NCBI GenBank assembly: GCA_030834415.1
Contig: JAURFH010000007.1
Location: 1-40,517, forward strand
Origin: Verrucomicrobiota bacterium
GTDB taxonomy: Bacteria > Verrucomicrobiota > Verrucomicrobiia > Limisphaerales > JAEYXS01
Length of the DNA stretch: 40,517 nucleotides
Direction: 5' to 3'
Shown here: positions 24,582 to 31,471 of the stretch, piece after piece
Position numbering within the stretch: position 1 is the first letter of the stretch
Layout: the number at the start of each line of letters is the position of its first letter
Notes under the pieces: generated by a model
What the model was told of the DNA's origin: nothing
Database searches by the model: none
Seen by the model: the letters and a program-made list of their open reading frames with translations, nothing else
Made by a program: the position numbers and the translations under genes

Positions 24582-24880
24582 ATCCGGGAGGGATTAACCA
24601 CTCGTTTTAAAGTGGGATTTTATAGAGGGAGGTGGTGTGGTGTCGGATTTGTGTATGGAAAAAACACAGGATCTGTTTTAGGGTGAGCTTAGCTTTTTGA
24701 TTGTTCAACGCTTAGGCCACCGCAATTGACTAGCCGTAAATTGCCATTATCAGGTGAGAGGCCTAGCGTCTGGCAATATCGAGATTCAGCGTCATAATTG
24801 CTGCTAAAATAAGGATTTAAGGCACGTCTTGCCACGGGTTGGCATAGTGGCATATAGTTTAAGCACGGGTCGGGTAATTG
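24582..24880. other. Intergenic region with nested inverted repeats before the response regulator
   Basis: A weak hairpin (CCACT 24598-24602 / AGTGG 24611-24615) follows the membrane-protein gene. Two overlapping inverted repeats lie further on: ACGCTTAGGCC (24708-24718) with GGCCTAGCGT (24760-24769), and ATTGCCA (24740-24746) with TGGCAAT (24771-24777). A promoter-like pair TTGACT (24726-24731) / TATCAG (24749-24754) lies inside them. No gene is visible. Confidence 0.5.
24829..24858 (+). promoter_or_regulatory. Sigma-70-type promoter for the response-regulator operon
   Basis: TTGCCA (24829-24834) and TATAGT (24853-24858) are 18 bp apart. Transcription would start near 24865, about 16 nt before ATG 24881. 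A direct GGCATA repeat (24841 and 24849) lies in the spacer and -10 area. Confidence 0.5.
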
Positions 24881-25312
24881 ATGAATCCAAATATACAGCA
24901 GACAGCAAATGGAGCTTCCGACCGGTCGGCTTTGATCGTCGTGGTGGATGATGAGCCGATGGTTGGAGAATTGGTGCATACCATATTTTCCTTGGAAGGC
25001 TGGGATGCTCAAGTGTTTCAAGATCCCACTGAAGCGTTGCAGGAGTTGCGTGGGTGGCCTGGACCGCCCGCCCTACTGTTGACAGATTTTCGTATGCCGG
25101 GCATGAACGGCATGGAGTTGATTCAGGGAGTGAAGCGAAAATTTCCTCAGCTTAAGACGGTGCTTTTTAGCGGTAATGTGGATGAATCCATCCAGAACCA
25201 GTATGCGCAACGGGCGGATGCTTTTATCCGCAAGCCGTTTTATCCTCAGCTTTTGCTGGACACAGTACGCAAGGTCATCAAGGAGGGGGGGGCTCCCAAT
25301 GGCATTGTTTGA
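24881..25312 (+). CDS. Stand-alone response regulator receiver (CheY-like)
   Basis: A 143-residue single receiver domain without an output domain. Acidic pocket D23-D24, phosphoacceptor D69 in 'LLTDFRMPGMNG', switch Ser97 ('LFSGN') and conserved Lys118 ('IRKPF') are all present, so it should be phosphorylatable. It would work by protein-protein contact or as a phosphate relay. It starts a tight plus-strand series: 18 nt to the DsrE-like gene, then 3 nt, 1 nt, and about 90 nt to the hybrid kinase that is the obvious phosphate donor. ATG 24881 is preferred to the adjacent TTG at 24878. The first 15 residues form a disordered N-terminal extension. Confidence 0.9.
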   Translation: MNPNIQQTANGASDRSALIVVVDDEPMVGELVHTIFSLEGWDAQVFQDPTEALQELRGWPGPPALLLTDFRMPGMNGMELIQGVKRKFPQLKTVLFSGNVDESIQNQYAQRADAFIRKPFYPQLLLDTVRKVIKEGGAPNGIV

Positions 25313-25330
25313 CGGCAACGTTTTGACGCG

Positions 25331-25648
25331 ATGAATTTGCGCGGAAAAAAACTCGGTCTGCTTCTTTCCATATCCCCTGACCACGTAAATTTTTCCCATG
25401 GTGTCGGCTTGGCGGAAACTGCCCTGGCCAGCGGCGTGGAAGTCTATCTCTATTGTATCGATGAGGCTGTGCCGGGCATTCAAGATCCGCGCATCATCCG
25501 GTTGAAGGAAAATGGGGTGCGCCTTTTCGCCTGCGCTTATGGCGCGCACAAACGCAACCTGACCATGAACGATACCGCATTGTTCGCGGGATTGACCGTC
25601 GTAGCAGATCTGATGGCGGATACGGACCGGTTCATCAGTTTTAACTAG
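25331..25648 (+). CDS. DsrE/TusD-like sulfur-relay protein
   Basis: A 105-residue single-domain DsrE/DsrF-like protein. The alternating beta-alpha pattern ('KKLGLLLSI', 'VEVYLYCID', 'NGVRLFACAYGAHKRN') fits the family, and Cys68 sits in the 'GVxLxxCxxxAxKR' context equivalent to the persulfide-carrying cysteine of TusD and DsrE. A second cysteine lies at 42. Such proteins pass sulfane sulfur between partners, usually in a heterohexamer with F- and H-type subunits. The next two genes look like those partners. No dsrAB, tusA or tusE is visible here, so a role in sulfur oxidation or tRNA thiolation is unproven. Confidence 0.72.
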   Translation: MNLRGKKLGLLLSISPDHVNFSHGVGLAETALASGVEVYLYCIDEAVPGIQDPRIIRLKENGVRLFACAYGAHKRNLTMNDTALFAGLTVVADLMADTDRFISFN

Positions 25649-25651
25649 ATC

Positions 25652-26002
25652 ATGAGCGAGTTGGTCAAAAATGTTTTGCTGGTGGTGACGGCGGACCCAC
25701 GCGTGAGTGGACGCGCCGCCGAGGCAATCCGCATCGCGGCCGGGATTGGCGGGTGGGAAAAAGTAGCAGTGAAGCTTTGCCTTTGCGGCGAGGCCCGGCG
25801 GGTGCTGGCCGAGACGACGGACGATCTGATCAACGGGGATGTCTGTGAGTCATACTTGCCTTTGCTTTTGGAGTCAGAAAAAAAAGTGCATGTGCTAACG
25901 GTAGAAGATGAGTCTGGCGTGTTATTTCCTAATGTGACGATGGTGACGGTTTCCCAATTGGCTGCCATGGGGCGGGAGTCAGATAGCGTCCTGCGTTTTT
26001 GA
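25652..26002 (+). CDS. DsrF/TusC-like sulfur-relay protein
   Basis: A 116-residue protein whose start ('KNVLLVVTADPRVSGRAAEAIRIAAGI') and overall alpha/beta layout resemble DsrE/DsrF-like subunits. Cysteines at 43, 45 and 65 are not at the canonical TusC positions, so catalytic activity is uncertain; DsrF-type subunits often lack the active cysteine. The gene begins 3 nt after the DsrE-like stop and ends 1 nt before the next start. Its identity rests on fold pattern and neighbours more than on strong motifs. Confidence 0.6.
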   Translation: MSELVKNVLLVVTADPRVSGRAAEAIRIAAGIGGWEKVAVKLCLCGEARRVLAETTDDLINGDVCESYLPLLLESEKKVHVLTVEDESGVLFPNVTMVTVSQLAAMGRESDSVLRF

Positions 26003-26003
26003 G

Positions 26004-26180
26004 ATGAAGAAGATACTTCATGTATTGACCCGGGATGGAGATGAACTGGCCGAGGCCATAGTGGCGGCAGATCAAGCATCCGATGTGTCCGTCATTGTGA
26101 TGCGGCTACCACCATCTAAGGTTGAATATCAGCAACTTTTGGAAGCAGTTTTCGAAGCCGATTCAGTGCAATCTTGGTAG
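26004..26180 (+). CDS. DsrH/TusB-like small protein
   Basis: A 58-residue protein easily missed because of its size. It reads MKKILHVLTRDGDELAEAIV at the start and ends 'LLEAVFEADSVQSW', the beta-strand start and C-terminal 'I/V-x-x-W' ending typical of DsrH/TusB subunits, although shorter than the usual 90-100 residues and without any cysteine. ATG 26004 is one base after the upstream TGA, so translation is probably coupled. With the two preceding genes it completes a DsrE-F-H-like triad. The shortness suggests a reduced, possibly structural or sensory subunit. Confidence 0.6.
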   Translation: MKKILHVLTRDGDELAEAIVAADQASDVSVIVMRLPPSKVEYQQLLEAVFEADSVQSW

Positions 26181-26271
26181 GATTGACTCAGCGACTGCCA
26201 GGAATCAGGATGTTTGATAATCCTTATCGCAGCGGTATGCGAACATCTGGTCTTGGTTGATATCGCGAAAG

Positions 26272-26556
26272 ATGAAAACGAGCACTGAAAGCAGCCCCAG
26301 TCTGTCTTTTGCCCGCATCTGCAGCCTGTTGCTGCTCTTGCTGGGGGGAGGGGTGTTTGTGGGGTGGCTCGTTGAGAGCATCCCGATGGTGGCCGTGGTG
26401 CCGGGATTTGCGCCGATGCAGCCCAATGCCGCGCTGTGCTTTATCCTCTGTGGTGCAGCTTTGCTGGCCGGGATATCCGGCCGGGAGCAATGGACGACTG
26501 CTCTTGGAGCACTGGTCGGAGCGATTGGCTGGCAACTTTTTCCGAGCATTCATTAG
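26272..26556 (+). CDS. Hybrid kinase, N-terminal membrane segment (frame 1 of 3, before frameshift)
   Basis: First piece of the kinase that continues in the next two entries. From ATG 26272 it encodes three hydrophobic segments ('ICSLLLLLLGGGVFVGWLV', 'ALCFILCGAALLAGI', 'ALGALVGAIGWQLF') and then stops at 26554-26556. Its end 'GWQLF' continues as 'SEHSLGRDLHIDQLLVKPF' in another frame if one base is restored in the T5 run at 26537-26541. An upstream in-frame TTG (26257) is possible but ATG is preferred. The gap to the DsrH-like gene is 91 nt, with no terminator seen. Confidence 0.6.
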   Translation: MKTSTESSPSLSFARICSLLLLLLGGGVFVGWLVESIPMVAVVPGFAPMQPNAALCFILCGAALLAGISGREQWTTALGALVGAIGWQLFPSIH

Positions 26557-27692
26557 GCAGGGATCTGCATATCGACCAGTTGCTGGTTAAACCGTTCTAT
26601 GCCGAGCGGGCGGTATCTCCCGGCCGGATGCCGGTCCTTTCTTCTTTGTGTTTCGCCTTGGTCGGGATGGTGCTGGTGTTAAAGACGCGGACTACCCGGG
26701 TGAAACAATGGCGGGTGGTGCTGGCAGTTTGCACCAGTATCGTGATGGGGTTGGCGACCACGGCCTTGTTCGCCTATGCATTGGATGTGGAAGCTCTGCA
26801 AGGCTGGCAGCGTCAGATCGGCCAGATGGCTTTGCACACTTCGGTGGGTTTGCTTTTGTTGGGTTCCGGCCTCTTTGCTTTGAGTTGGCACCGCACCAGA
26901 AGGGAACAAATGGGTTTGCCCATATGGCTGCCTTTGCCGGTCGGTATCGGTGCGGTGTCTGCCACGGTTTGTGTTTACCTGATGGTGCTGGCCTCGCAGA
27001 GCATACAGACGGACCGGTTGACCGTGCATCAATTGGATAGCATCCGGGTCTTGGTGAAGAACGCCATCGATGAACGGATGGGGGCCCTCGACCGGATGGC
27101 CCGCCGTTGGGAAGCCACGGGAGGAATACCGGAATACGAATGGAAGATCGATGCAGCGAATTACATTCGCGACCTGAAAGGATTTCAAGCGTTGCAATGG
27201 GTGGATGCGGATCTGACCGTCCGGCGTTGCGTGCCGATAGCCGGGAATGAATCGGTTGTCGGTGTCAAGCTGGGCGATAATCCGGCTCGCCGGCAGATCT
27301 ATGAACGATCTCGGTCTCTTGGCAAGCTGACCTTTACCCCGGCCATCAATCTTATCCAAGGCGGGCGCGGTTTTTTGGTCCATGTTCCGCTGACGGTCAA
27401 CGGACGTCCGGATGGTTTCATCGTGGGGGTGTTCCGTTCCCAAGATTTTTTGAGCAGCGTGATCCGCCCGGAGTTGGTGAGCGATTACTCGCTCTTTATC
27501 TATGAGGCGGATAGGGAGCTTTACCGTTCGGACCAAACTCGCTTTGGGCCGAATCATGATTTGGTCAAGGAAGCAGACTTAAAGATCCCGGTATCGAGTG
27601 GCAGATGTTGCTGGAGCCTCTTGGTAGTGTTGTCGATTCCAAGCTGGCTGTGGCAGTCCTTTGGATCGGTGGGGTCATTTCATTACTGCTGA
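26541..27692 (+). CDS. Hybrid kinase, membrane and CHASE sensor segment (frame 2 of 3)
   Basis: Middle piece of the same kinase. It holds four more membrane spans ('VLSSLCFALVGMVLVL', 'VVLAVCTSIVMGLATTALFAYAL', 'SVGLLLLGSGLFALSW', 'VGIGAVSATVCVYLMVLA') and then a periplasmic CHASE1-type sensor (nt about 27040-27560; 'FQALQWVDADLTVRRCVPI', 'FTPAINLIQGGRGFLVHVPL', 'GFIVGVFRSQDFLSS'). The useful frame ends near 27581; beyond that it reads nonsense to 27692. Adding one A at the AAA of 27581-27583 gives 'DLKDPGIEWQMLLEP' and enters the third frame. No natural start lies within this piece. Confidence 0.6.
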   Translation, partial: SEHSLGRDLHIDQLLVKPFYAERAVSPGRMPVLSSLCFALVGMVLVLKTRTTRVKQWRVVLAVCTSIVMGLATTALFAYALDVEALQGWQRQIGQMALHTSVGLLLLGSGLFALSWHRTRREQMGLPIWLPLPVGIGAVSATVCVYLMVLASQSIQTDRLTVHQLDSIRVLVKNAIDERMGALDRMARRWEATGGIPEYEWKIDAANYIRDLKGFQALQWVDADLTVRRCVPIAGNESVVGVKLGDNPARRQIYERSRSLGKLTFTPAINLIQGGRGFLVHVPLTVNGRPDGFIVGVFRSQDFLSSVIRPELVSDYSLFIYEADRELYRSDQTRFGPNHDLVKEADLKIPVSSGRCCWSLLVVLSIPSWLWQSFGSVGSFHYC

Positions 27693-30613
27693 CGGGAATG
27701 ACTTTTCTGGCCCAGACCGCGTATCGCCGGACGGCAGAATTGCAGGCGGGTAATGAAATGCTTTCCGAAGAGGTGATGGAGCGGCACCGGGTGGAGCAGG
27801 AGTTGCGGAAATTGGGCATCGCCCAACGGGCCATCCTGAGCAGTGAGAATTACTCCGTGATCGCCACCGGCATGGACGGCACCATCACGGCCTTCAATGC
27901 GGCGGCGGAACGGATGCTCGGTTATAAGGCGGAGGAGATGATCGGCAAGTCTTCGCCAGCCATCATCCATGTCAAAGCGGAGTTGGAAGCCCGTGCGCTG
28001 GAACTGGAGCAAGAACTGAACCGCCGGATCGATCCGGGCTTTGAAGTGTTTGTGGCGCTGGCCCGGCAAGGGAAGACAGATGAGCGGGAGTGGACTTATG
28101 TGCGGAAGGACGGCACGACCTTTCCCGTGCTGCTTTCCGTGACAGCCATCCGGGATGAACATCAGGACACCATTGGATTCTTGGGCATCGCCAGTGACAT
28201 CTCTGAGCGGAAACGGGCGGAAAAAAATCTGGCCGATGAGAAAGCCCGTCTGTTCGCCTTTATCGAGCATGCTCCGGCAGCCGTCGCGATGTTTGACCGC
28301 GAGATGAGGTATATCGCCGCGAGTCAACGTTGGTATCAGGACTATGGGCTTACGGATGAGAACATCATCGGACGAAGCCATTACGACGTTTTTCCGAACA
28401 TCACCGAACATTGGAAAGGCATTCACCAGCGTTGTCTGGAGGGGGCGGTGGAAAGAGCGGAGGATGATATTTGGGTGCCTCCCGGGTGGGATCATGAGCA
28501 ACACCTTCGCTGGGAGATCCGGCCTTGGTATGACAGCACAGGCACGATTGGTGGCATCATGATGTTCACGCAGGAAATCACCGTCGACCGTATGCGGGAA
28601 ATCGAGCTGGCCAAGACAAGGGATGAGGCGGATGCTGCCAATCAGGCCAAGAGCGAGTTCCTGGCGAATATGAGCCATGAGATCCGCACGCCGATGAATG
28701 GTGTCATCGGCATGACCGGGTTGTTGTTGGACACCCCGCTTACCCCGGAACAGCGTAACTTTGCGGAGACTATCCAATTCAGTGCCGAGTCCTTGTTGAC
28801 CATCATCAATGACATTCTGGATTTCTCCAAGATCGAGGCAGGCAAGCTGATCTTTGAAACCTTGGATTTCAACCTGCGGGAGACGGTGGAAGGTTCTTTG
28901 GATATCTTGGCGCAACGGGCGCAGGCGAAAGGTATCGAACTGCTGGCGTGGCTGGCTCCGGAAGTGCCGGTGGATCTGCGGGGTGATCCGGGGCGCATCC
29001 GGCAAGTGCTGAACAACCTCCTGAGCAATGCCGTGAAGTTCACGGAACAGGGCGAGGTGGTTTTGAATGTCAGTTTGGCGAGCGAGACCGCCAGCCAGGC
29101 CGTGTTGCGTTTCGAGGTGAAAGACAGTGGTATAGGTATTCCTGAGGAGACACAAAAACGCCTGTTCACGGCCTTCACCCAAGCGGATGGTTCCACGACG
29201 CGCAAGTATGGCGGCACCGGACTGGGGTTGGCCATCTGCCGTCAATTGGTGGAGCTAATGAAAGGCGAGATCGGCGTTGTCAGCGAGGCGGGCAAAGGTT
29301 CCACTTTCTGGTTTACCGCCTGTCTGGAGAAGCAGCCACAGGTGGCCACCCGGATCGTGCCGGTGGCTCCCGGCCTGCAGGCAGGGGACAAGGTGCTGGT
29401 CGCCTTGGAGAACCAGGCCAACCGCGATTATATGTGTCAGCAGTTGGTGGCCTGGAAAATGAATGCGGTGGCGGTCGGTACGGCCGAAGAATCCTTGCAG
29501 GCGTTGCGCGATCTGACCCGCACGCAGGGACGTTTCAAACTGGCGGTGCTGGATCGCAAGCTACCTGGTATCGATGGGCTGGCTTTGGCTCGCATCATCC
29601 GGCAGGAGACGTCTTACAGCAGCTTGAAGCTGGTCTTGTTGGATTCGGCCACCCAGCCAGCCCACGCTCAGGAACTTGCTGCCGCCGGGATAGATGGCTG
29701 CCTGCAACGTCCTTTGACGCAATCGCACATTTTGGACTGCCTGATGGAGGTCAGCAACAAGGCTTCGAAATTGCGTCCGACCCGGGCCTTGCCCGAAGAC
29801 ATGGAAGATGTATCTGCCGGCATGCAAGTCCGGCGGAAAGTAAAACTGCTGCTCGCGGAAGATAACATGGTCAACCAGAAGGTGACCTTGGGGCAGTTGC
29901 GGAAGCTGGGTTGCCAGGCAGATTGTGTGGCAAACGGCCTGGAAGCCTTACAGGCATTGGCCACCATCCCTTATGATGTGGTGCTGATGGATTGCCAGAT
30001 GCCGGAGATGGATGGCTTTGAGGCGACCCGTGAAATCCGCCGCCGGGAAAGACTGCAGCCGTCCCGTAAACCGGTATATATTGTAGCCTTGACGGCTAAC
30101 GCGATGCAGGGGGATCGGGAACTTTGCCTGAATGCAGGCATGGATGACTATGTGACCAAACCGTTGAAGCTGGCCGATCTAAAGGCAGTCATCGACCGGT
30201 GGGCGGGAGAACCAGATGCTGATGTCGTAACACCCAAGGGGCAGCGCCTAGAAATGTCTGGAAAGGCGTTTTTTGATGTGGAGGTGCTGCGCGCAGCCAC
30301 ACTGGATGAACTGGAGCTCGCGACCAGCCTGGTGGAGATCTATCTGGAAGACGCCAGTCCGGCCCTGGCCAGACTGGAGACCGCCTGTGCCGCCAAGGCT
30401 TACGAGGATATCAAGAAATTGGCGCATCGTCTGCGCGGATCCAGTTCGACGATGGGGCTAGTGGGCATGGCAGAACTTTTGGACCGGCTGGAGAGCAAGG
30501 CCGCAGCCGGTGAGCCTGATTTGATGCCTACTATGATGGTTGAGTTGCGCCGGCAATTTGACCGGGGTAAGGCCGCTTTGCAGGATTATTGCAATTCACT
30601 GCCGCAGCCTTGA
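27605..30613 (+). CDS. Hybrid histidine kinase, PAS-PAS-HisKA-HATPase-REC-REC-HPt segment (frame 3 of 3)
   Basis: Cytoplasmic part of the membrane hybrid kinase, 1002 residues from ATG 27605, though the real frame extends upstream to about 27584. Order: a last TM span (about 15-37), coiled linker, PAS 1 (about 75-205, 'SVIATGMDGTITAFNAAAERMLGY'), PAS 2 (about 215-325), HisKA with His358 in 'NMSHEIRTPMNG', HATPase with the N box near 473 and G box 'DSGIGIP' near 510 and 'GGTGLGLAI', a degenerate-looking first receiver (Asp650, 'LDRKLPG'), a canonical second receiver (Asp796, 'MDCQMPEMDGF') and a C-terminal HPt domain with His941 ('AHRLRGSSSTMG'). Repairing the two frameshifts gives 1447 residues from 26272. 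A phosphorelay His-Asp-His to the stand-alone receiver is likely. Confidence 0.9.
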   Translation: MLLEPLGSVVDSKLAVAVLWIGGVISLLLTGMTFLAQTAYRRTAELQAGNEMLSEEVMERHRVEQELRKLGIAQRAILSSENYSVIATGMDGTITAFNAAAERMLGYKAEEMIGKSSPAIIHVKAELEARALELEQELNRRIDPGFEVFVALARQGKTDEREWTYVRKDGTTFPVLLSVTAIRDEHQDTIGFLGIASDISERKRAEKNLADEKARLFAFIEHAPAAVAMFDREMRYIAASQRWYQDYGLTDENIIGRSHYDVFPNITEHWKGIHQRCLEGAVERAEDDIWVPPGWDHEQHLRWEIRPWYDSTGTIGGIMMFTQEITVDRMREIELAKTRDEADAANQAKSEFLANMSHEIRTPMNGVIGMTGLLLDTPLTPEQRNFAETIQFSAESLLTIINDILDFSKIEAGKLIFETLDFNLRETVEGSLDILAQRAQAKGIELLAWLAPEVPVDLRGDPGRIRQVLNNLLSNAVKFTEQGEVVLNVSLASETASQAVLRFEVKDSGIGIPEETQKRLFTAFTQADGSTTRKYGGTGLGLAICRQLVELMKGEIGVVSEAGKGSTFWFTACLEKQPQVATRIVPVAPGLQAGDKVLVALENQANRDYMCQQLVAWKMNAVAVGTAEESLQALRDLTRTQGRFKLAVLDRKLPGIDGLALARIIRQETSYSSLKLVLLDSATQPAHAQELAAAGIDGCLQRPLTQSHILDCLMEVSNKASKLRPTRALPEDMEDVSAGMQVRRKVKLLLAEDNMVNQKVTLGQLRKLGCQADCVANGLEALQALATIPYDVVLMDCQMPEMDGFEATREIRRRERLQPSRKPVYIVALTANAMQGDRELCLNAGMDDYVTKPLKLADLKAVIDRWAGEPDADVVTPKGQRLEMSGKAFFDVEVLRAATLDELELATSLVEIYLEDASPALARLETACAAKAYEDIKKLAHRLRGSSSTMGLVGMAELLDRLESKAAAGEPDLMPTMMVELRRQFDRGKAALQDYCNSLPQP

Positions 30614-30634
30614 TGCAACCCAGCGGTGAACCGC

Positions 30635-31342
30635 TCAGGTGTTGATCAATTTGAGGATGTCTTCGGCTGCCTGTCGGGGATTCTCTGCTTGATAGATGGG
30701 GCGACCGATGACGAGCCAGTTGGCCCCGGCGTCCATCGCTTCTTTGGGGCCCAATACGCGTTTCTGATCGCCCAAGGCATGGCCAGCGGCCCTTACCCCG
30801 GGGGTGACGAGCTTGATCTCAGAGGGGAGTATTTGGCGCAGGGCGGTGATCTCCAAGGGGGAACAGACCAATCCGCGCAAACCGCTCTGGGCGGCGAGGG
30901 TGGCCAGACGTTCCACCTGTTTGCCGATGTCGGAGCCGACACCGATCTCCGAGAGGGCCTGTTGATCCATGCTGGTAAGCACGGTCACGCCCAGAACCAG
31001 CGGAGCTTCCACGCCGGCTTGCAAGGCGGTCTTCTGGGCGGATTCCTCGGCGGCCTTCATCATCTCGCTGCCCCCGCAGGTATGGATGGTGAGCATGTCC
31101 ACGCCCATGCGGGTGGCCGCGGCGACGGACTTGGCGACGGTGTTCGGGATGTCGTGAAATTTGAGGTCAAGGAACACACCGGCACCGGTGGCTTTCAGTT
31201 CTTTGACGATGGAGGGACCGGCGGAAGTGAAAAGCTCGCTGCCGATCTTGAGCGCGCCCACGGCTCCGCGCAGGCTATTGGCCAACTGCACAGCCTGTTC
31301 AGCGGTGGGGACATCCAAAGCGACGATGATCGGATTCTGCAT
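30635..31342 (-). CDS. pyrF: Orotidine 5'-phosphate decarboxylase
   Basis: Converts OMP to UMP, the last step of de novo pyrimidine synthesis. A 235-residue TIM barrel of the bacterial subtype: 'IIVALDVPTAEQA' at the start, the catalytic 'FLDLKFHDIPNTV' (Asp-x-Lys-x-x-Asp) near 58-70, 'VCSPLEITALR' and the phosphate-binding 'LVIGRPIYQAENP' at the end. ATG 31342 gives the standard N-terminus, with GGAG very close upstream. It stands alone, converging with the kinase (21 bp between stops, with a small AGCGG/CCGCT hairpin but no T-tract) and divergent from hisD. Confidence 0.96.
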   Translation of the reverse strand: MQNPIIVALDVPTAEQAVQLANSLRGAVGALKIGSELFTSAGPSIVKELKATGAGVFLDLKFHDIPNTVAKSVAAATRMGVDMLTIHTCGGSEMMKAAEESAQKTALQAGVEAPLVLGVTVLTSMDQQALSEIGVGSDIGKQVERLATLAAQSGLRGLVCSPLEITALRQILPSEIKLVTPGVRAAGHALGDQKRVLGPKEAMDAGANWLVIGRPIYQAENPRQAAEDILKLINT

Positions 31343-31433
31343 GGCTCCAGCCTAGCAAAGGGAGGGCCGGACCGTCACGCAGCAAATGGTCAGTTTAGGC
31401 AAAACTGGACCCAAAAGACTTCTGTTCAGCGTT

Positions 31434-31462
31434 TTGACATCCACCCCGGCATCCCGTAGGTT
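31434..31462 (+). promoter_or_regulatory. Sigma-70-type promoter of hisD
   Basis: Perfect -35 TTGACA (31434-31439), 17-bp spacer, -10 TAGGTT (31457-31462). The start site would fall near 31469, only about 3 nt before the hisD ATG, implying a leaderless or almost leaderless mRNA. This fits the absence of a Shine-Dalgarno site there. Confidence 0.6.
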
Positions 31463-31471
31463 CGCCGCCGC

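Noticed and set aside
24708-24777. Integron attC site
   Set aside because: The inverted repeats recall attC at first sight, but the GTTRRRY/RYYYAAC core boxes are absent and there is no integrase or cassette array.
27683-29245. 520-codon open frame opposite the hybrid kinase
   Set aside because: Shadow of PAS and kinase domains that are well supported on the plus strand.
30622-30635. Terminator between the kinase and pyrF
   Set aside because: AGCGG/CCGCT forms a 5-bp hairpin, but no T-run follows on either strand.
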